Assembly (NCBI GenBank): GCA_963514095.1
Contig: OY741276.1
Location: forward strand, 20,571,695-20,635,694
From: Eutrigla gurnardus
Lineage: Eukaryota; Chordata; Actinopteri; Perciformes; Triglidae
Direction of reading: 5' to 3'
DNA: 64,000 bases
Shown here: piece by piece, positions 37,961 to 50,853 of the stretch
Layout: each line of letters begins with the position of its first letter
Numbering within the stretch: the stretch's first letter is position 1
The notes under the pieces: generated by a model
The model's input: only the letters and a program-made list of their open reading frames with translations
What the model was told of the DNA's origin: nothing
The model's database searches: none
Program-made: the position numbers and the translations under genes

Positions 37961-39160
37961 ATTTGTGATACGTCAAAAGCAAACGTAATCCCTGACAAAA
38001 TATTTTCCCCTTGAAATGTAATTCAGGATTCGGTTGCATCGCATAGGAAGAGACGGGGCTGTCTCAAGCGCCGTGTGATCAAGCATATGTTGATTTTGAC
38101 ACACCAACAGCTCTTCTATCACACGGATCACATTTGACATGTTAGCATTTAGTGAGGGAGAAGAAGTTTGTTGTGTTTTTCTGGAACCGCTCGAAGACTT
38201 TGACACAAAAAATCCTAAACCCCCCATCCTGTTTTTTTTTTTACCCTTCTCCTCACGGTTGAACTCCACGGTCAACTGAAAGCCACTGGCTCCCTCAGAA
38301 AATCTGAGAGCGCTCCCTGTGATACTAGTGGCTGCAGGATGTTTTTATCCAGTATATTATGAAGCTGACAGCTGTGGGAGTCACAGCCATAACTGTATAA
38401 CCCTGAATCACAACATCCCCAGTCTTCCCATGAGGCCCTTGCGAATGATTGCATGACATCATCATTTTCCCTTGAAGAACATCTTATCCATTCCTGTATA
38501 GGCTTCTTACATGGAATCCATTCACTGAGCTGAGAGACTTGGAGTAGATTCATGTTCATTGCTCTGACTTTGTCTGGAGGGCAGTTGGTATTGCTCTGAA
38601 TTCGGCAAACCTTGCTTGGCAGATTAAGGGAAGAAGGCAGTCGAAAAGATTTAGATACTTCCTCGGGCAAGTGGTCTAAATCTTTGTTCTCAGTCTCTGG
38701 CACCAGATCACAGAATGAGGGGAAACCTGGTTCGCTCAACCTATTTGTGAAAGGTGGACACATGTGAGGACCGTAGTAGTTTGACTCTGGAGTACCACTC
38801 CAGCTAATGGCAGCTCAGCATGTATGTTGATTTGACTCTCTTTAATATTTAATTAGGAAAAAACTCAGCGATTGCCGTGTCCTAAACATTTCTGTTTTGC
38901 ACTGTTCACTACATCACTACAGAAAATGCAATAGGCCTCTATTAATCTTTCTGCTGCTCTTGATTGGAAAATCCTGTTGGGTTTTAGAGTCGCACTTCAG
39001 CCTATGCTCACATACAAACATGCACACGCACAGACACTGGAAGCTGAAACTAGATCAGCTGGTGTGTACTTCCACAAGGAGAAGCCCCTCTGTATGTTTG
39101 TGTCCCTCCACACTACTGATTAAATGACTATAGCACTTTGTGTAATGATAACAAGTATTC

Positions 39161-39205
39161 TGTGTGTGTGTGTGTGTGTGTGTGTGGGGGTGGGGGGGGG
39201 GGGGG
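39161..39205. repeat. (TG)n followed by poly-G
   Basis: A 25-bp TG tract runs into GGGGGTGGGGGGGGGGGGG. The combination is prone to Z-DNA and G-quadruplex formation and to length polymorphism. Confidence 0.9.
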
Positions 39206-41919
39206 CGTACTGTGCACATGTGCATTTTCTCTCATACACTCAAACTCTCGTGCATTTTGCATGGCCTTGTGGGAAAGCAGAACGGGGCTACAGCAGCAGG
39301 ATGACTCACTAGCCAATCTAGGCATTTTGACCATCCACACTTGTAACTGTGGTGTCAGGGACATATCTAGGACTCCCTCAGCACGACTATCCTCTAGGCC
39401 TCACATGCAAAGAGTTCTTAGGCCAGAATAGTTGATGTGGGGCTAAAACTTCAGCCAGGACACAGTGGGAGCAAACCATAGTTAATTTTGATTGGCTGTG
39501 ATGTGGCCTGTTTAGACAGACCCAGACTGACCACTCTCACTACTCTCCCATCTGACATACCCCATTTATTAGCTCAAGGACTGAATATTTGCTTCTAGTT
39601 GCACAAGATGTCGGTCTTCGATCACTGTGTGCACATGTGCCTTAGTGCACTTGCACGGTGAGGTCGTCTTTGTTTGTTTGATTTCACCATTCACTGTGGA
39701 TGCATACATGATTCCACAGCTAACATGTGATTGGGCGTGCAACTGAAGAGTATTTTTGCAACCTCAATGAAAAATCAATACAGCTGGGAATTGATAGTGT
39801 CGCAAACAGGCCCAGGGTTATTGCCTAGTCGATACATGGCCCATCTCATCACCAGAGTCCCAGCTGAGTCTGGCTATATGTGGCCAATGGCGGTGAGTGT
39901 TACACATCCTGATGAAAACACCAGCACTTATAAAATGGCCTGCCTTGTCTTTAGTTTAGCATCAGCAGCAGCCGTATGTGTTTGCCAGGGTCAATGGGAA
40001 CCCAAAGGCCGAGACCTCAGTTACCAAACATAATTGACATTTATCGTTATAAGTTGTCTGTCCTCTTCTCTTCTGCTTTTTTGAAGAATTAACAACAGGA
40101 ACATAATTGTGTTTTGCCTGCAGGGAAGCTACTTATTAATATGCACAATCCACACCAACATAAACTTGTACCACATCTTAAAAATACCCCAGATTTTGAA
40201 CCAGAAGGGTTTGATAGAAAAGAGGTAATAATGCATTTGTATTACTTCAGGTCACTAGAATGCTATCTATCTATCAGCTTATGTAAGCAAGCCTGTCTAT
40301 TAGTCATATCCTCCATTTTTGATTAAAAAAAAAAATTCCGACCATACTTTTTCCCTCAAATTTCCACTCACCCATAATGGCAGACAGACATCTAATGTGG
40401 AATAAATGGCACCATATTTGTCATATTTCCCGTAAACTTAACAATAACACATTTTAATCCTTGTAAACACATTGTATTTAGACTCAATTTCCCTCAAATA
40501 AGGCTCCAGCTGAGAGAACAATTTGCTTTGTTCATGTGACTGTGCTATTTCTGATCAAGCTGTTATCGTGTAAGACTGTGAGAGCAAGGGAAACATTCCA
40601 GTGGGAAAAGAGTCTAAAAGTTTAATTGTGTGTTGTTTTATTTTCATTTTCCCCGTAGAATTGTCATGGCATTAAAAATGCAATGTCTGAAGTTTAAATG
40701 TTGTAGCCTACCCTATATTACAACCAATGCACGTTATGCATGGTTTTGTTGGTGAGTACTCATAACTGGCCAAAGACGAACCTTTTTAATGCCAGCAAGT
40801 ATTTAGGAATTACACACATTTTTAACAATCCAACCATTGATTAAAAGTTCATGGCAGTTTGAACCTTGTTCATAAAATAAAAACCCAAATAGTGTGTTAA
40901 GCTTCATTTTAAAGATGATGTGGTTGTGTATTAAGAAGCTGAGCCAGTGTGTACATGCTAATGCAGCTACTAAACATTGCCTTCCTGCACTTTAAACCCT
41001 GAATCAGTTGATGTTCTAAGCACCATGATTTATAAAGGAGTGTGTCATTAACAAATTGATGGAAAGATATCTTTAACACTATGATAAGTACTGTACATAC
41101 TGTATATTAGTATTGAGACTGTGTTCATTTTCATTTCTCAAAATGAAGCTGAGCTGATGGAGAGTCTCTGTTGAACCCAGTGACCCCAGGTCAGCGTTAT
41201 GGATTAAATGTGGCTTGTGTATGGCTCAATGCTTTACAGATTACACCCTGTGTTAACCCTCTGATTGAACGGGTTCCAGTCCCCGGCCCTGTCATTAACT
41301 CCTGATATGGGCTCATTAGCCAGCAGGGCCAACACCTGAGTAGGCCACCGTACATGTGAAATGGGTTGTGTTCATATGGGAATGTGTCTCCACTTAGATT
41401 TTTGATCTCTGATTTCCTGAAGAAATCAAGAATTCCATCTGCAAAAATGTAAAAATTTGATGAGCTGAATGTGACGTTGCATGTTGGTGGCTTCTAATAG
41501 CAATGGGAAGGAAGCTAAGGATCAAGGAGCCATGAATGTGCTTCTCTTTGAAGGCTTGGCTACACAAGGATTACTTCTCCTTAAATTCAATTTAGAGTTC
41601 TACAAAGACTGAAATGTCAACATTTTTAATTTTATTTTGATCAAATGGGACAAATGTCTGTCTCACTTGGCAGAAATCAGCCATAGGCTGCTATAAAATT
41701 CTTCTTTCTCGTCATTTTTACTTGCCCCTTTCCAAATTGTTGGATTTATTAGCATTTATCAAATAACAACCAAGACCAAAGTTAATTGTCATGTTTTATC
41801 TTTTGGGAAATTAATCTGGAGTTTTGCCCCCATCCTCTCACGCCATCCAGATAAACTCCTGTTTTCAGGGTAATTGAAACACTTGCTTGTGCTTCAGCTC
41901 ATAAATGTTTGTCTTTACG

Positions 41920-42616
41920 CAGCACCATTTTCTTGCGACTTCCCGATCAAGTCAACCACCTAATCCTCTTCTCCACCCTGGCTGAACTCGGCATCACTGA
42001 CTCTGCTCTAACCTGGTTCACATCATACCTGACAAATCGCACCTTTCAGGTCACATGGAATGGCATTATGTCCAAATCCTGTTCTCTGGAAACGGGTGTC
42101 CCGCAAGGCTCAGTACTAGGACCGCTTCTGTTCTCACTATACACCGGATCACTAAGAACTTGCATCTCGGAATGTCTGGCAGACATCTCCGTCTGGACAA
42201 CTGCACATCACCTCAAGCTTAACCTGCATAAAACCGAACTCCTCTTCATCACGGAGAAAGACTGCCCTTGCATGGACCTGTCGGTCACTGTCAAGGACAT
42301 CACAGTATTGCCTTCGTCAACTGCGAGTAACCTGGGTGTAATCCTACTCCCGACCAATGTCAGGACAGCAGAGTCACTTGCCATCTTCCGAACATCCAAC
42401 ATCAATGTTCTTATTGCACTTTGATCATAGCACTGTTGTACTTAAGGTATCCTTCCTGAACAGCTACTACTCAGACGAAGGCCTAACACTTGTTTCTATT
42501 TTTTCGCTCTTACTTTATCGGCAACGTTATGTTGTGGTTTCTTTCTTTCGACAAATGTACTTGTAAGTCTCTTTGGACAAAAGCGTCTGCTAAATGCCCT
42601 AAATGTAAATGTAATT
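41920..42616 (+). mobile_element. L2-clade LINE 3' fragment (reverse transcriptase remnant)
   Basis: A frame from about 41920 encodes reverse transcriptase core residues: VNHLILFSTLAELGI, LTWFTSYLTNRTFQV, then SLETGVPQGSVLGPLLFSLYT, then ISECLADI, HHLKLNLHKTELLFI and NLGVIL. This order is characteristic of L2/CR1-type non-LTR elements. The segment between SLYT and ISECLADI, which should carry the catalytic ADD motif, is deleted, and the frame ends at 42424. The 3' tail with CTTTGGACAAAAGCGTCTGC and AAATGTAAATGTAA is typical of fish L2 3' ends. It is 5'-truncated, internally deleted and dead. It lies in the sense orientation within the presumed TAOK3 intron. Confidence 0.88.
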
Positions 42617-42704
42617 TGATTTACTAGCAAAACATGGCATTTCACTTGCACTGGTCAAATCACCGCACCTGTTGTGTCTCTGTGTTGTTATGCTCTGCAG
42701 AGAG

Positions 42705-42790
42705 TAATTTGTGAAAACTCAGAAGCACAGTATCAGTGTAGTAATTACAGTGATACTGTGCTTCTGAGTTGTCACAAATGAGCAAATTAG
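42705..42790. other. Near-perfect 86-nt hairpin
   Basis: ACTCAGAAGCACAGTATCA is mirrored by TGATACTGTGCTTCTGAGT around the apex GTGTAGTAATTACAG, which itself pairs TGTA with TACA. The stem continues outward through TTTGTGA and TCACAAA with one small mismatch region. Length and loop fit a microRNA precursor, but a tiny palindromic transposon relic would look the same. It lies about 90 bp after the L2 fragment. Confidence 0.6.
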
Positions 42791-43361
42791 TGTAGTTGAT
42801 AGTACTTAATGGAGACATTTTGATATGTCATAGCGGTGAAAGCACAGGTGTAACTATAACTCATAACCTTAATGGTGGCTCTATTTCATTAAATGTTCCT
42901 GTAAGACATGTTTGTGAGCCAGCATGCATGATACCAGTGACCTGGAGTTGGCACACCTACATTTAGTTCAGTCATTATTCATGGTTTTGATTAGAACCTG
43001 TTCTAGTCCTGCTATGACATGTCAAAGAAGCCACTGGAGGTGAATGGAAGTATTTAACCTAAAAGTCTCTTAACAGTTTTCAAGTGAAATGCTTCATAAT
43101 TACCGTATGCCTATCTAAAACAATGGAGGATTCTGCTCAGTTGAACTTATGGCTCGTAAAGGGTCGCAAGTGGACATTGCTTTGTTTTTAGTGGTCACAG
43201 AACAAACATTTGGGGAACCACCAGTATAAAACCCTGCTGTCAACAGTTTTCATTGAGAGTACTTTAGAACATTATTCGAACTGTTTCTTCCTGTACAGTA
43301 CATCTTTCATCTGTGATGTGATGGACTCGATCACCGTCTTTCACCCTCAACCTCTCCTCAT

Positions 43362-43364
<3 letters not shown>

Positions 43365-43430
<66 letters not shown>
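43365..43430. repeat. (TC)n microsatellite
   Basis: Uninterrupted CT/GA tract of about 33 units. Polypurine–polypyrimidine tracts of this length can form triplex DNA. Confidence 0.95.
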
Positions 43431-43434
<4 letters not shown>

Positions 43435-46400
43435 TCAACCCCATTTACTTACTAATGCGGGTCACCGGTGTGACTGTGTGGACCGAAGCTGCTCCTGCTC
43501 ATGTGTAGATATGAGTGTGAGCCCTTGCGAGATTCAAGTGTTCTTCTAGGTTTTTATTTTGTCCTTTCAACTTCTCCCAGGGACAGTCACTAAGGCATTG
43601 TTGTGAAGGTGCACATGCACAAATTCTGCAAATCCCTTCAGATTAATTGTTTTTTGGACACAATTTGCATAAAATCCAACACTCGTGCATGTTGGTGTTT
43701 GTACAGTGAGTCAGCTTAGAGGAGGTGGTGCTGGTGGAGTCGTGCTATTAAAATAATGAAGTGGTTCGGGGCCTCCAAGGGTTTTCAAAAAATAGAGAAA
43801 ACTCCCACATTGGTGTTTCACTGCAGGCATGTCACAGAAGACACATGGTGCAGAGGGATGCTGTCGTGATGAAGATGTTAACTAACAGTTTTTATGCTTG
43901 GCGGCTATAATGCTGATACTGGATGACTTTTAATAACATTTGTGATGTGAAAGATTAAATTTTTTGTAAATAAATATGTTTATAAGAAATGTGAAATAAA
44001 TCTTTAGTCTTTAATCTTAAGCATGTTTTAAAACTCAAAGCAGTTTTGTAACATAATAAAGTTGTAAGTACGTTTTTTTTAGCTTATCTTTAATATTCAC
44101 AACACAAACACTATCACCATCTTTATCTGAGAACTAAGTGCCACAACAAGTCAGCTATTTAACACAGAATAGAGGTTTGTTCCAGACTTTTTAAAATGTT
44201 TTCCTATGTCCGTTCATTCTGACCGCCAGTCCTACAATTAATGGATAACTTGCTCCGACACCTGAGCTCCGGCCGCCCAAGGCTTTTACAAACAGTTTAG
44301 GGCAATAACTGTCACTACATGTTGCTTGTTAGAGCTGATTACAGGGGACGTCTACTAAAATGATATGTAGCCTCTGATTACCTGTGTTTGGTTAAATTAC
44401 TATAGCAAAGGTGCTGCTCTTCGGCTCTCTCCAGTGTGTGTTTGTGTGGAACCTGTTGATCCTTATCACACTCAATCCCTGCAAATGGTACCCATAAGCA
44501 ACCCGCTGCTCCTCCTCCCTCACTTTCTCTGATATGCAAAATTGTCTGTGGAGGACTGTTGAATAATTTAACAACCTGGTGAAGGCACGCTGTGACACTG
44601 CACTTAGTGTGGTTGTGTTTCATTCAGTGTGTGTGTTTGTGTTTATTTAAGGGGGAGGAGTTTGGAAAAAGATAATACAGAGATTGATTTTGTCTGAACT
44701 GCGTGGGATTCGAAAAAGCAAGACAGTAGACCACACACACTATTGACCTGGTTGAGAGGGGGGAAAAGAAGCTCAGCTGAAAAGACCCTCGCACTGATAG
44801 TTGCCAGAGAGGATGAATGGCTTTAATAGAGAAAACTCCAGGCTTGGCTCCAGAGGGACAGACACACATATACACACCCATCTGGATTCATGGGATTGCT
44901 CTACAAAAGCTTTCACACTGAAAGACGGATGGTCTTTGTGTGGCAGGATGTGTGTGACCAAAGCTGTGAGTTTGTGTGGGAGCTTGCTTCACATGTGCCT
45001 TATCTTAGATTATCTGGCCCATTTTAATTATTCTGGAATTTTGAGTGAAGCAACGTTTTTATGTGCTGTGTGTCAAATATCACACAACTGAACTCTTGCA
45101 GACTCCCAAAAGGAACTGGTCACTAGTGTATTAGGCACTAATTTGTTCACTTTTTATGCCTGTTTGAGGAAGTTGTAAGGTTTAATCCACCACTTAATTG
45201 ACAGACAAAAGTTAAAAGTTGTTTCACTTGCATTGCATTAAATAATTAAGGGCTGCAACTGATGATCATTTTAATTATTGATAAATCTTGAAACCATTTG
45301 GTCTTTAAAATGTTGCCAAATGTCCATCACAAGTTTAAAGAGTCCAGGGGAAGTCTTTAATGTCTTACTTTGTCCAACCAACATATCTTAATTTTCAGTT
45401 TCAGAAAATGGCTCTTCGATGTAACGATTAATAAGTCAGTAAAATAGTCTTTAGTAGTAGTAGTAATTTTTAAATTACTCCATTGACAAATTATTCCAGC
45501 TGTCCATCTTACTGCAGGCCTTCAAAAGTGCATATGTGCATGTATGTGTATGAGTGATAAAACTATAGGTATATTGGTGATTAAGTTGCTAAAGTGACTG
45601 TGCTCGAGCAAACCACAGTCCAACACTCGTTAATGGAGAAAGCTCTTTCCCCCACAGTCCCTGGCTTCTTCCAAACACCTCCCAAATGCCCTAGGCTAGC
45701 TTAATATTGCATAGCTGCCACTTTACACATAGATGTGTGAGGGGAAAAAACAGTGTGAAAATATTTCTCACGCGTAAAGGCTGTCATGTGGTGTGATTGT
45801 GCATGCGCTCCTCCACACTAATATCTTGTAAATCTGCATCACTGCAAGTGGCCTTTCTACATCAATGTGGAGATTAAGATTGATATTGACCTAAAGCTTT
45901 AGGGCAAAAGGGGAGATGCACATCTCTGCTTAGTCTGGTAGTGTGAATGATTTGGCTAATCTACTTAAATTGAGATATATATAGATATATGGGAGGATTA
46001 TTGCACCTTGCACATTTTATTATTGGAAGTGTGGCTTATTTAAATTATAGATTAAATAAAAAATGCCTTTTTAACTCTTTTCGATCACATCGCACGGCCA
46101 TATCGTGCACCTAGATATGCAAAACAAATACAAAAAAAAGATCAATGTCTTCATATTTTTGCTTGTACGTAATTTAGTACCATCCAGTTTCAATCAATCT
46201 GCAACATTTAGCAGCGAGTGTGGAGCCACATATACTCCATCGCTCCATATCACACTGTTTTCTAAGACCGTCCACTTGTCTCCTAACATTTTAAAACAAA
46301 ATGTAACAAATAAATATATGGATTATAAATTAACTGAATTGTTATTTATTGTTGGAATACTTAATTGTGTAATTTGGTAAAATGTCGGAAGCAGCAGCAA

Positions 46401-46562
46401 TTTGGCCAAAATTTAAACAGGATCCTGCATAAAACGAAGACAAAATGTAAACTTTAAATCATAATTAAATCAAACCTATTAAATGCATTGTAATTACTAT
46501 CAGCCCAATATCTGTATCAGATGGGTGCATTTCTCAGCAAAAACGCATATTGATATTTAAAT

Positions 46563-47240
46563 TGTTACGCCCGGCTCTGAGGCCGCAACAACACACAGGC
46601 AAAGGCAGCGCGATGTAGCGAAATACAATGTGTTTTATTGATTAGACAAGCAGGATCGAGGTCTCAGGGATGAGTGAGAGAGCGAGGCAGCCCACGTCAG
46701 GGGTTTATATCTGCAAGCCAATCAGCCATACACAGGTGCTTCCAGCCAGCCCACAATCAGCAACCTGTAAAACACACCCACACAGCATACACACCATACA
46801 CAGACATACACAGACAGGACACAGCCATGGGCTGGGGCCGTAACATCCCCCCCCCCATAAAGACAGGGTCCCACCCGGAACCCTGGCAGCCCGAGAAGCA
46901 CAAGGGAACGGGACAAGGAAGCAGACGGCACCTGAAAACAAACAAGACAGAGACCAATATGAATATACAGCAAACGGATTAATCACATGGAGCCCTTGAC
47001 AAGGCGTCAGCTACCACATTGTCACAGCCCTTGATATGGCGGATTTCAAGGCAAAATGACTGGAACAACGGGGCCCACCGAATTAAACGTTGGTTCGGAC
47101 ACTGCAGTGAACTCAGAAACGTCAAGGGGTTGTGATCGGTGAAAACAACAACAGGTCCAGAACTGACATAGACACTGAAATGCTGCAAAGCCAAAACCAA
47201 AGCCATGTAAACAATGTTCCTTCTTCTTGCATCTCACAAC
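46563..47240 (-). mobile_element. Ty3/Gypsy LTR retrotransposon fragment with 3' LTR
   Basis: Read on the minus strand, the fragment holds the end of a Ty3/Gypsy RNase H domain (47206–46979), a gap, a polypurine tract (ten G, 46856–46847) and a 283-bp LTR (46845–46563) that starts TGTTACG and ends CGTAACA. The integrase that should lie between RNase H and the polypurine tract is absent, so this is an internally deleted remnant. The 5' LTR and target duplication are not present in recognisable form. It is antisense to the presumed TAOK3 transcript. Confidence 0.85.
46979..47206 (-). pseudogene. Gypsy-type RNase H remnant
   Basis: The frame carries TDHNPLTFL, QRLIRWAPLFQSF, LEIRHIKGCDNVVADALSR, the C-terminal signature of Ty3/Gypsy RNase H. 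Just upstream the sequence continues in a different frame, and there is no catalytic reverse transcriptase core, so this is a broken fragment with no expected function. Confidence 0.88.
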
Positions 47241-47249
47241 TACATGTAG

Positions 47250-47690
47250 AGTGGTGCAATTGGTCCTAAAACTTGGAAATGAGTCAGCATTTTTGCAATT
47301 GCGGTTCCCTCGTTCCTGAGTTTTGGTTAGGTTGGCCTACCTGAAATAAGGTCTGTGGTTAACACAAGTTTAAGAGATTTAAACATTTAGTTCTATGATA
47401 TAAGATACGTCAGTAAATATCCCTGTCATGAATTTTGACACATTTATGTGTCTTAAAAAGGCTGTTTCTAACAAGTGACTAAATGAGGCTAGAAAACATC
47501 TCGCCTGCTTCCAAATCATCAAAGTGGGGTTCATATGTGAAGATTATCTTGCTGAACAAAACTTGGAACTATTATAAAGTTTGTTGTTTGCCATAGTGTA
47601 TTTTGTGCAGTAATCCAAAATCCAGTGTAGAAATTCCATTGGCTTTAAGTCGAGGGAACCGTTGCTATGTTAACTTCCATGTTGGTCGAC
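47250..47690. repeat. Possible MITE next to the Gypsy fragment
   Basis: GCGGTTCCCTCG near 47300 faces CGAGGGAACCG near 47651 in inverted orientation. The intervening sequence is non-coding. The inverted pair is short and the outer ends are not clear, so this is a weak call. Confidence 0.3.
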
Positions 47691-48209
47691 AAAAATATGA
47701 CATCCTTGCAGCACTCTGTTGACCAAAAGTGGAAACCTTATGTAGACAGACATAATGCCATGTGCACAGACTGTGTGTCAGAGTGTCCTACTGTCCTACG
47801 AAGATCAATGCTCAAAAGTATATACAAGTATAGTAAGGACACAGATTTGTTTTTTCTCTGCCATAGTAGGCAAGCTTGAAAGGCTCAAAATCTCATCTCT
47901 GGTGAGCACTTCATCCCCAGCGTTCTCAAGCAAGATGTAAATGTTGAGATCCGTAAAAAGGTCATCTGTGCCAAGTTCAACTTTTTAAACATCCATAACA
48001 CAAGTGGAGTAGCCATTGTGTGGTTTGGGCTCTTTTTGGTTCGGGGAAATGAGATGAAATCACTTCAAATAAACTACGGATTTAGAGCTGGCCCTGGGTT
48101 TTAAGTCTGCGGATAGGCAACATATTTGTCTCGTATTTGTCCCTCAATCCACCAACACCCGCATTTATGTTGGCATTAGCCCTAAAGCTAATGTGAGAAG
48201 GTAACGGTC

Positions 48210-48481
<272 letters not shown>

Positions 48482-49735
48482 ATGAGTCACTGCTATAAAA
48501 ATCCACACCATGCCGCCCTGGCAGGATAATCAGGACATAACGTTTAGTTTCCTTCTATCTCAGTGGATTAGTTTATTTTCATCCGGTGAGAATTTCACGT
48601 ATTGTGGAAATCGCCTCATTTTTTCGGTTGTCTCCGCTTTATTTAAAGCAGCATTTCACTGAGGGACGCGTGTTTTAAAACACACCTACCTCCAGCATGA
48701 CTCATCAGAATCCCACCGCAGTCAGAATCAGGTGTCCAGGGAATCATTGAGCGCTACATTTAAACCTTCGCTCTCATTGTTATTGATTCAGGCAAATCAG
48801 TCTTATAACCAGTTGTATGTTTTGTAGTAATTCAGGCTCAGCAAATACATTCACGTCTTGGAACTAGTCAATTCAACATGTTTAATGTACTGATGGATAA
48901 TGAGCAGTTTTTCTGAAAGAATTACATGTTTAGTGACTTCTCAACGGGACTGTGACTGCTGCTGGCGAAGTGATGACATCTCGGATACCTGCAGCAGCCA
49001 GTTTGTTCCTTAGCATTTCATGAACTCTTGGAAGTCTGTCTGAAAAGACAAAAAGAGGACTCCACATTTGATACCCGATATCACATCCAGCTGGATGAAA
49101 TTGTTTGGCCAATCCCTCTGAAATCTGTTGTATTGGATTCTTGTTTTGCCCACGAACAGAAATGCAATACATGGTTTTGTTTTCGAAAACAGGTTGCCTG
49201 GCCGAGTTGTGCGTCCCAAAATCGACGACTCGTGACTAGAGATTTATGAATCATATCACAGCGTGTGTCATGTAACAGGAGGAACGAAAGTAGGAGTTGG
49301 ATATCAACATTTTTGTTTTTTGTAATTAGCCAATAGACCAAAACTTGTCACTGTGACACGAGTATGATTTATTACTATATTGAGCCTACATTAACTGACC
49401 ATATCTCTACAGGCTAATACAATAATCTGGTCTCACTCATATCAAACAGATAATCTGACATCATAATTCTTAAACCAACTATAAAGTTGAGCAATAATAT
49501 CCGAGATGACGATGTTGTTTTGCTTCCGTAAATCCTTTTGCTCAGCTGTAACGAAGCATCATTTTCCTGTTTTCCTTTGATTGATTAGTCAGTCAACCAT
49601 ACTTTTCTTTTGATAATCAATTCATTTCCCTTTTTCAAGTAATGCATTATTATAAAACTTGTTTTTTATTATTGAATGTGGTTCCACTGGGCACCCAATC
49701 TGCTGCTTGTCATGGTCAAAAAGAGGGGAGAGGAG

Positions 49736-49917
49736 GTGCGCAGGTGGTTAGAGAGCATGCCATGTACACACGTACGCATATGCAGCTGACCCCGGTTCGA
49801 ATACCTGGCCGGAGGTCCTTTGCTGCATGTCATACCCCCCCTCTCTCTCCTGTCTTTCCTATCTGTCCACTGCTAATAAAAAGGCGTCTATGCCTGGAAA
49901 AATCTGTAAAAAAAACA
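49736..49917 (+). mobile_element. tRNA-derived SINE
   Basis: The head resembles a tRNA gene, with an A-box-like TGGTTAGAGAGC near 49745 and the B-box GGTTCGAATAC at 49794. It is followed by CCGGAGGTCCTTTGCTGCATG, a CT-rich middle, an AATAAAAAGGC stretch and an A-rich tail. This order matches a SINE family common in spiny-rayed fish, named here only by type. It lies within the presumed TAOK3 intron. Confidence 0.8.
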
Positions 49918-50722
49918 AAGGGAGAGGAGGAAGTGAAACTGATAAGACGATGGTACGGTGAAAAATGTATAAAATGGGAGTGGGAGAGGAGAGGAGAGGA
50001 AGGAAGGAGACGTTCCACACCTGAATTTAGTGTCTCAAAGCAAAGGTCATAAGGTAATTTAGGACTACATTGTGGACTGTGTGTGTGTGTGTATGTGTTG
50101 GGGGGGGTTGTGCTTGCTTGTGGGTGCATGCATGTGAAAGCTTCTTCATGGCGCTGTGTGTAGTGTCCTTGAGGTGAATGTGTTTGAAAGAAGGAGAAAG
50201 AGGATGCGTTCGGGTGTAAACTGGAGACATTTTGTTGAAATATTGTCTGCCCAATGCATTCTGGGATAGGCATTGGTCTTCGTGCAGTGATCCTGAATAT
50301 GGACATGCAGATGTGGAAAATCAATTTTCAGCTTTCCTGAAGCTGATAAAAGAAAGGATCCTGGTGGTGTTGTGTTGATAACTGTCATAAAAGACATTTT
50401 CATTGGCTGTTGAGTTCCGACATCTGCTATTGGGAGGTATTTGAATTTGCAAAGCAGCAACCCATTGTGCTGTAAAGCAGTTCTGAATCTATCGCATGAA
50501 AACTAACAGCCACTGAGATTTACTGTCCAAGAAGACTAACATACCAACATCTTTACTAATTTTTGGCAATTTTGCTAAAATCAATGCTGCTGATCAATGA
50601 ATCCAGTTAGCATTTCAGTTGTAGTCACGTGATCACAGCCACAGTTTTTTAATGCATTTGACCTGAATGTACAATAAATCCAACCATCTAACCCATTTTT
50701 CTTTCTTCCTCTCTTACCTCAG

Positions 50723-50853
50723 GTGCAATATCATTCCAGTCACAATGAAAGTCACCAACAAGTCAACTCTGGACTAAAACTAGAGAGAGAGAGAGAGAGA
50801 ACGAGGGAGAGAGACGGAGACTAATCTGATACCCCCTTCACACATTCCTCCAG
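50723..50853 (+). other. Candidate TAOK3 non-coding leader exon
   Basis: A strong pyrimidine tract and CTCTTACCTCAG precede 50723, and CTCCAG|GTAGGT follows at 50853. These make a well-formed 131-nt internal exon. It contains an ATG at 50745 opening a 10-codon frame that stops at TAA (50775–50777), so it would add a short upstream ORF to the leader. It sits upstream of, and in the same orientation as, the TAOK3 start-codon exon. Transcript evidence is not available. Confidence 0.55.

Noticed and set aside
49794..49804. B-box sequences at 49794, 51701, 7605 and 7968 as true tRNA genes
   Set aside because: No full cloverleaf or anticodon stem could be formed, and the flanking sequence is that of SINEs or a transposon.
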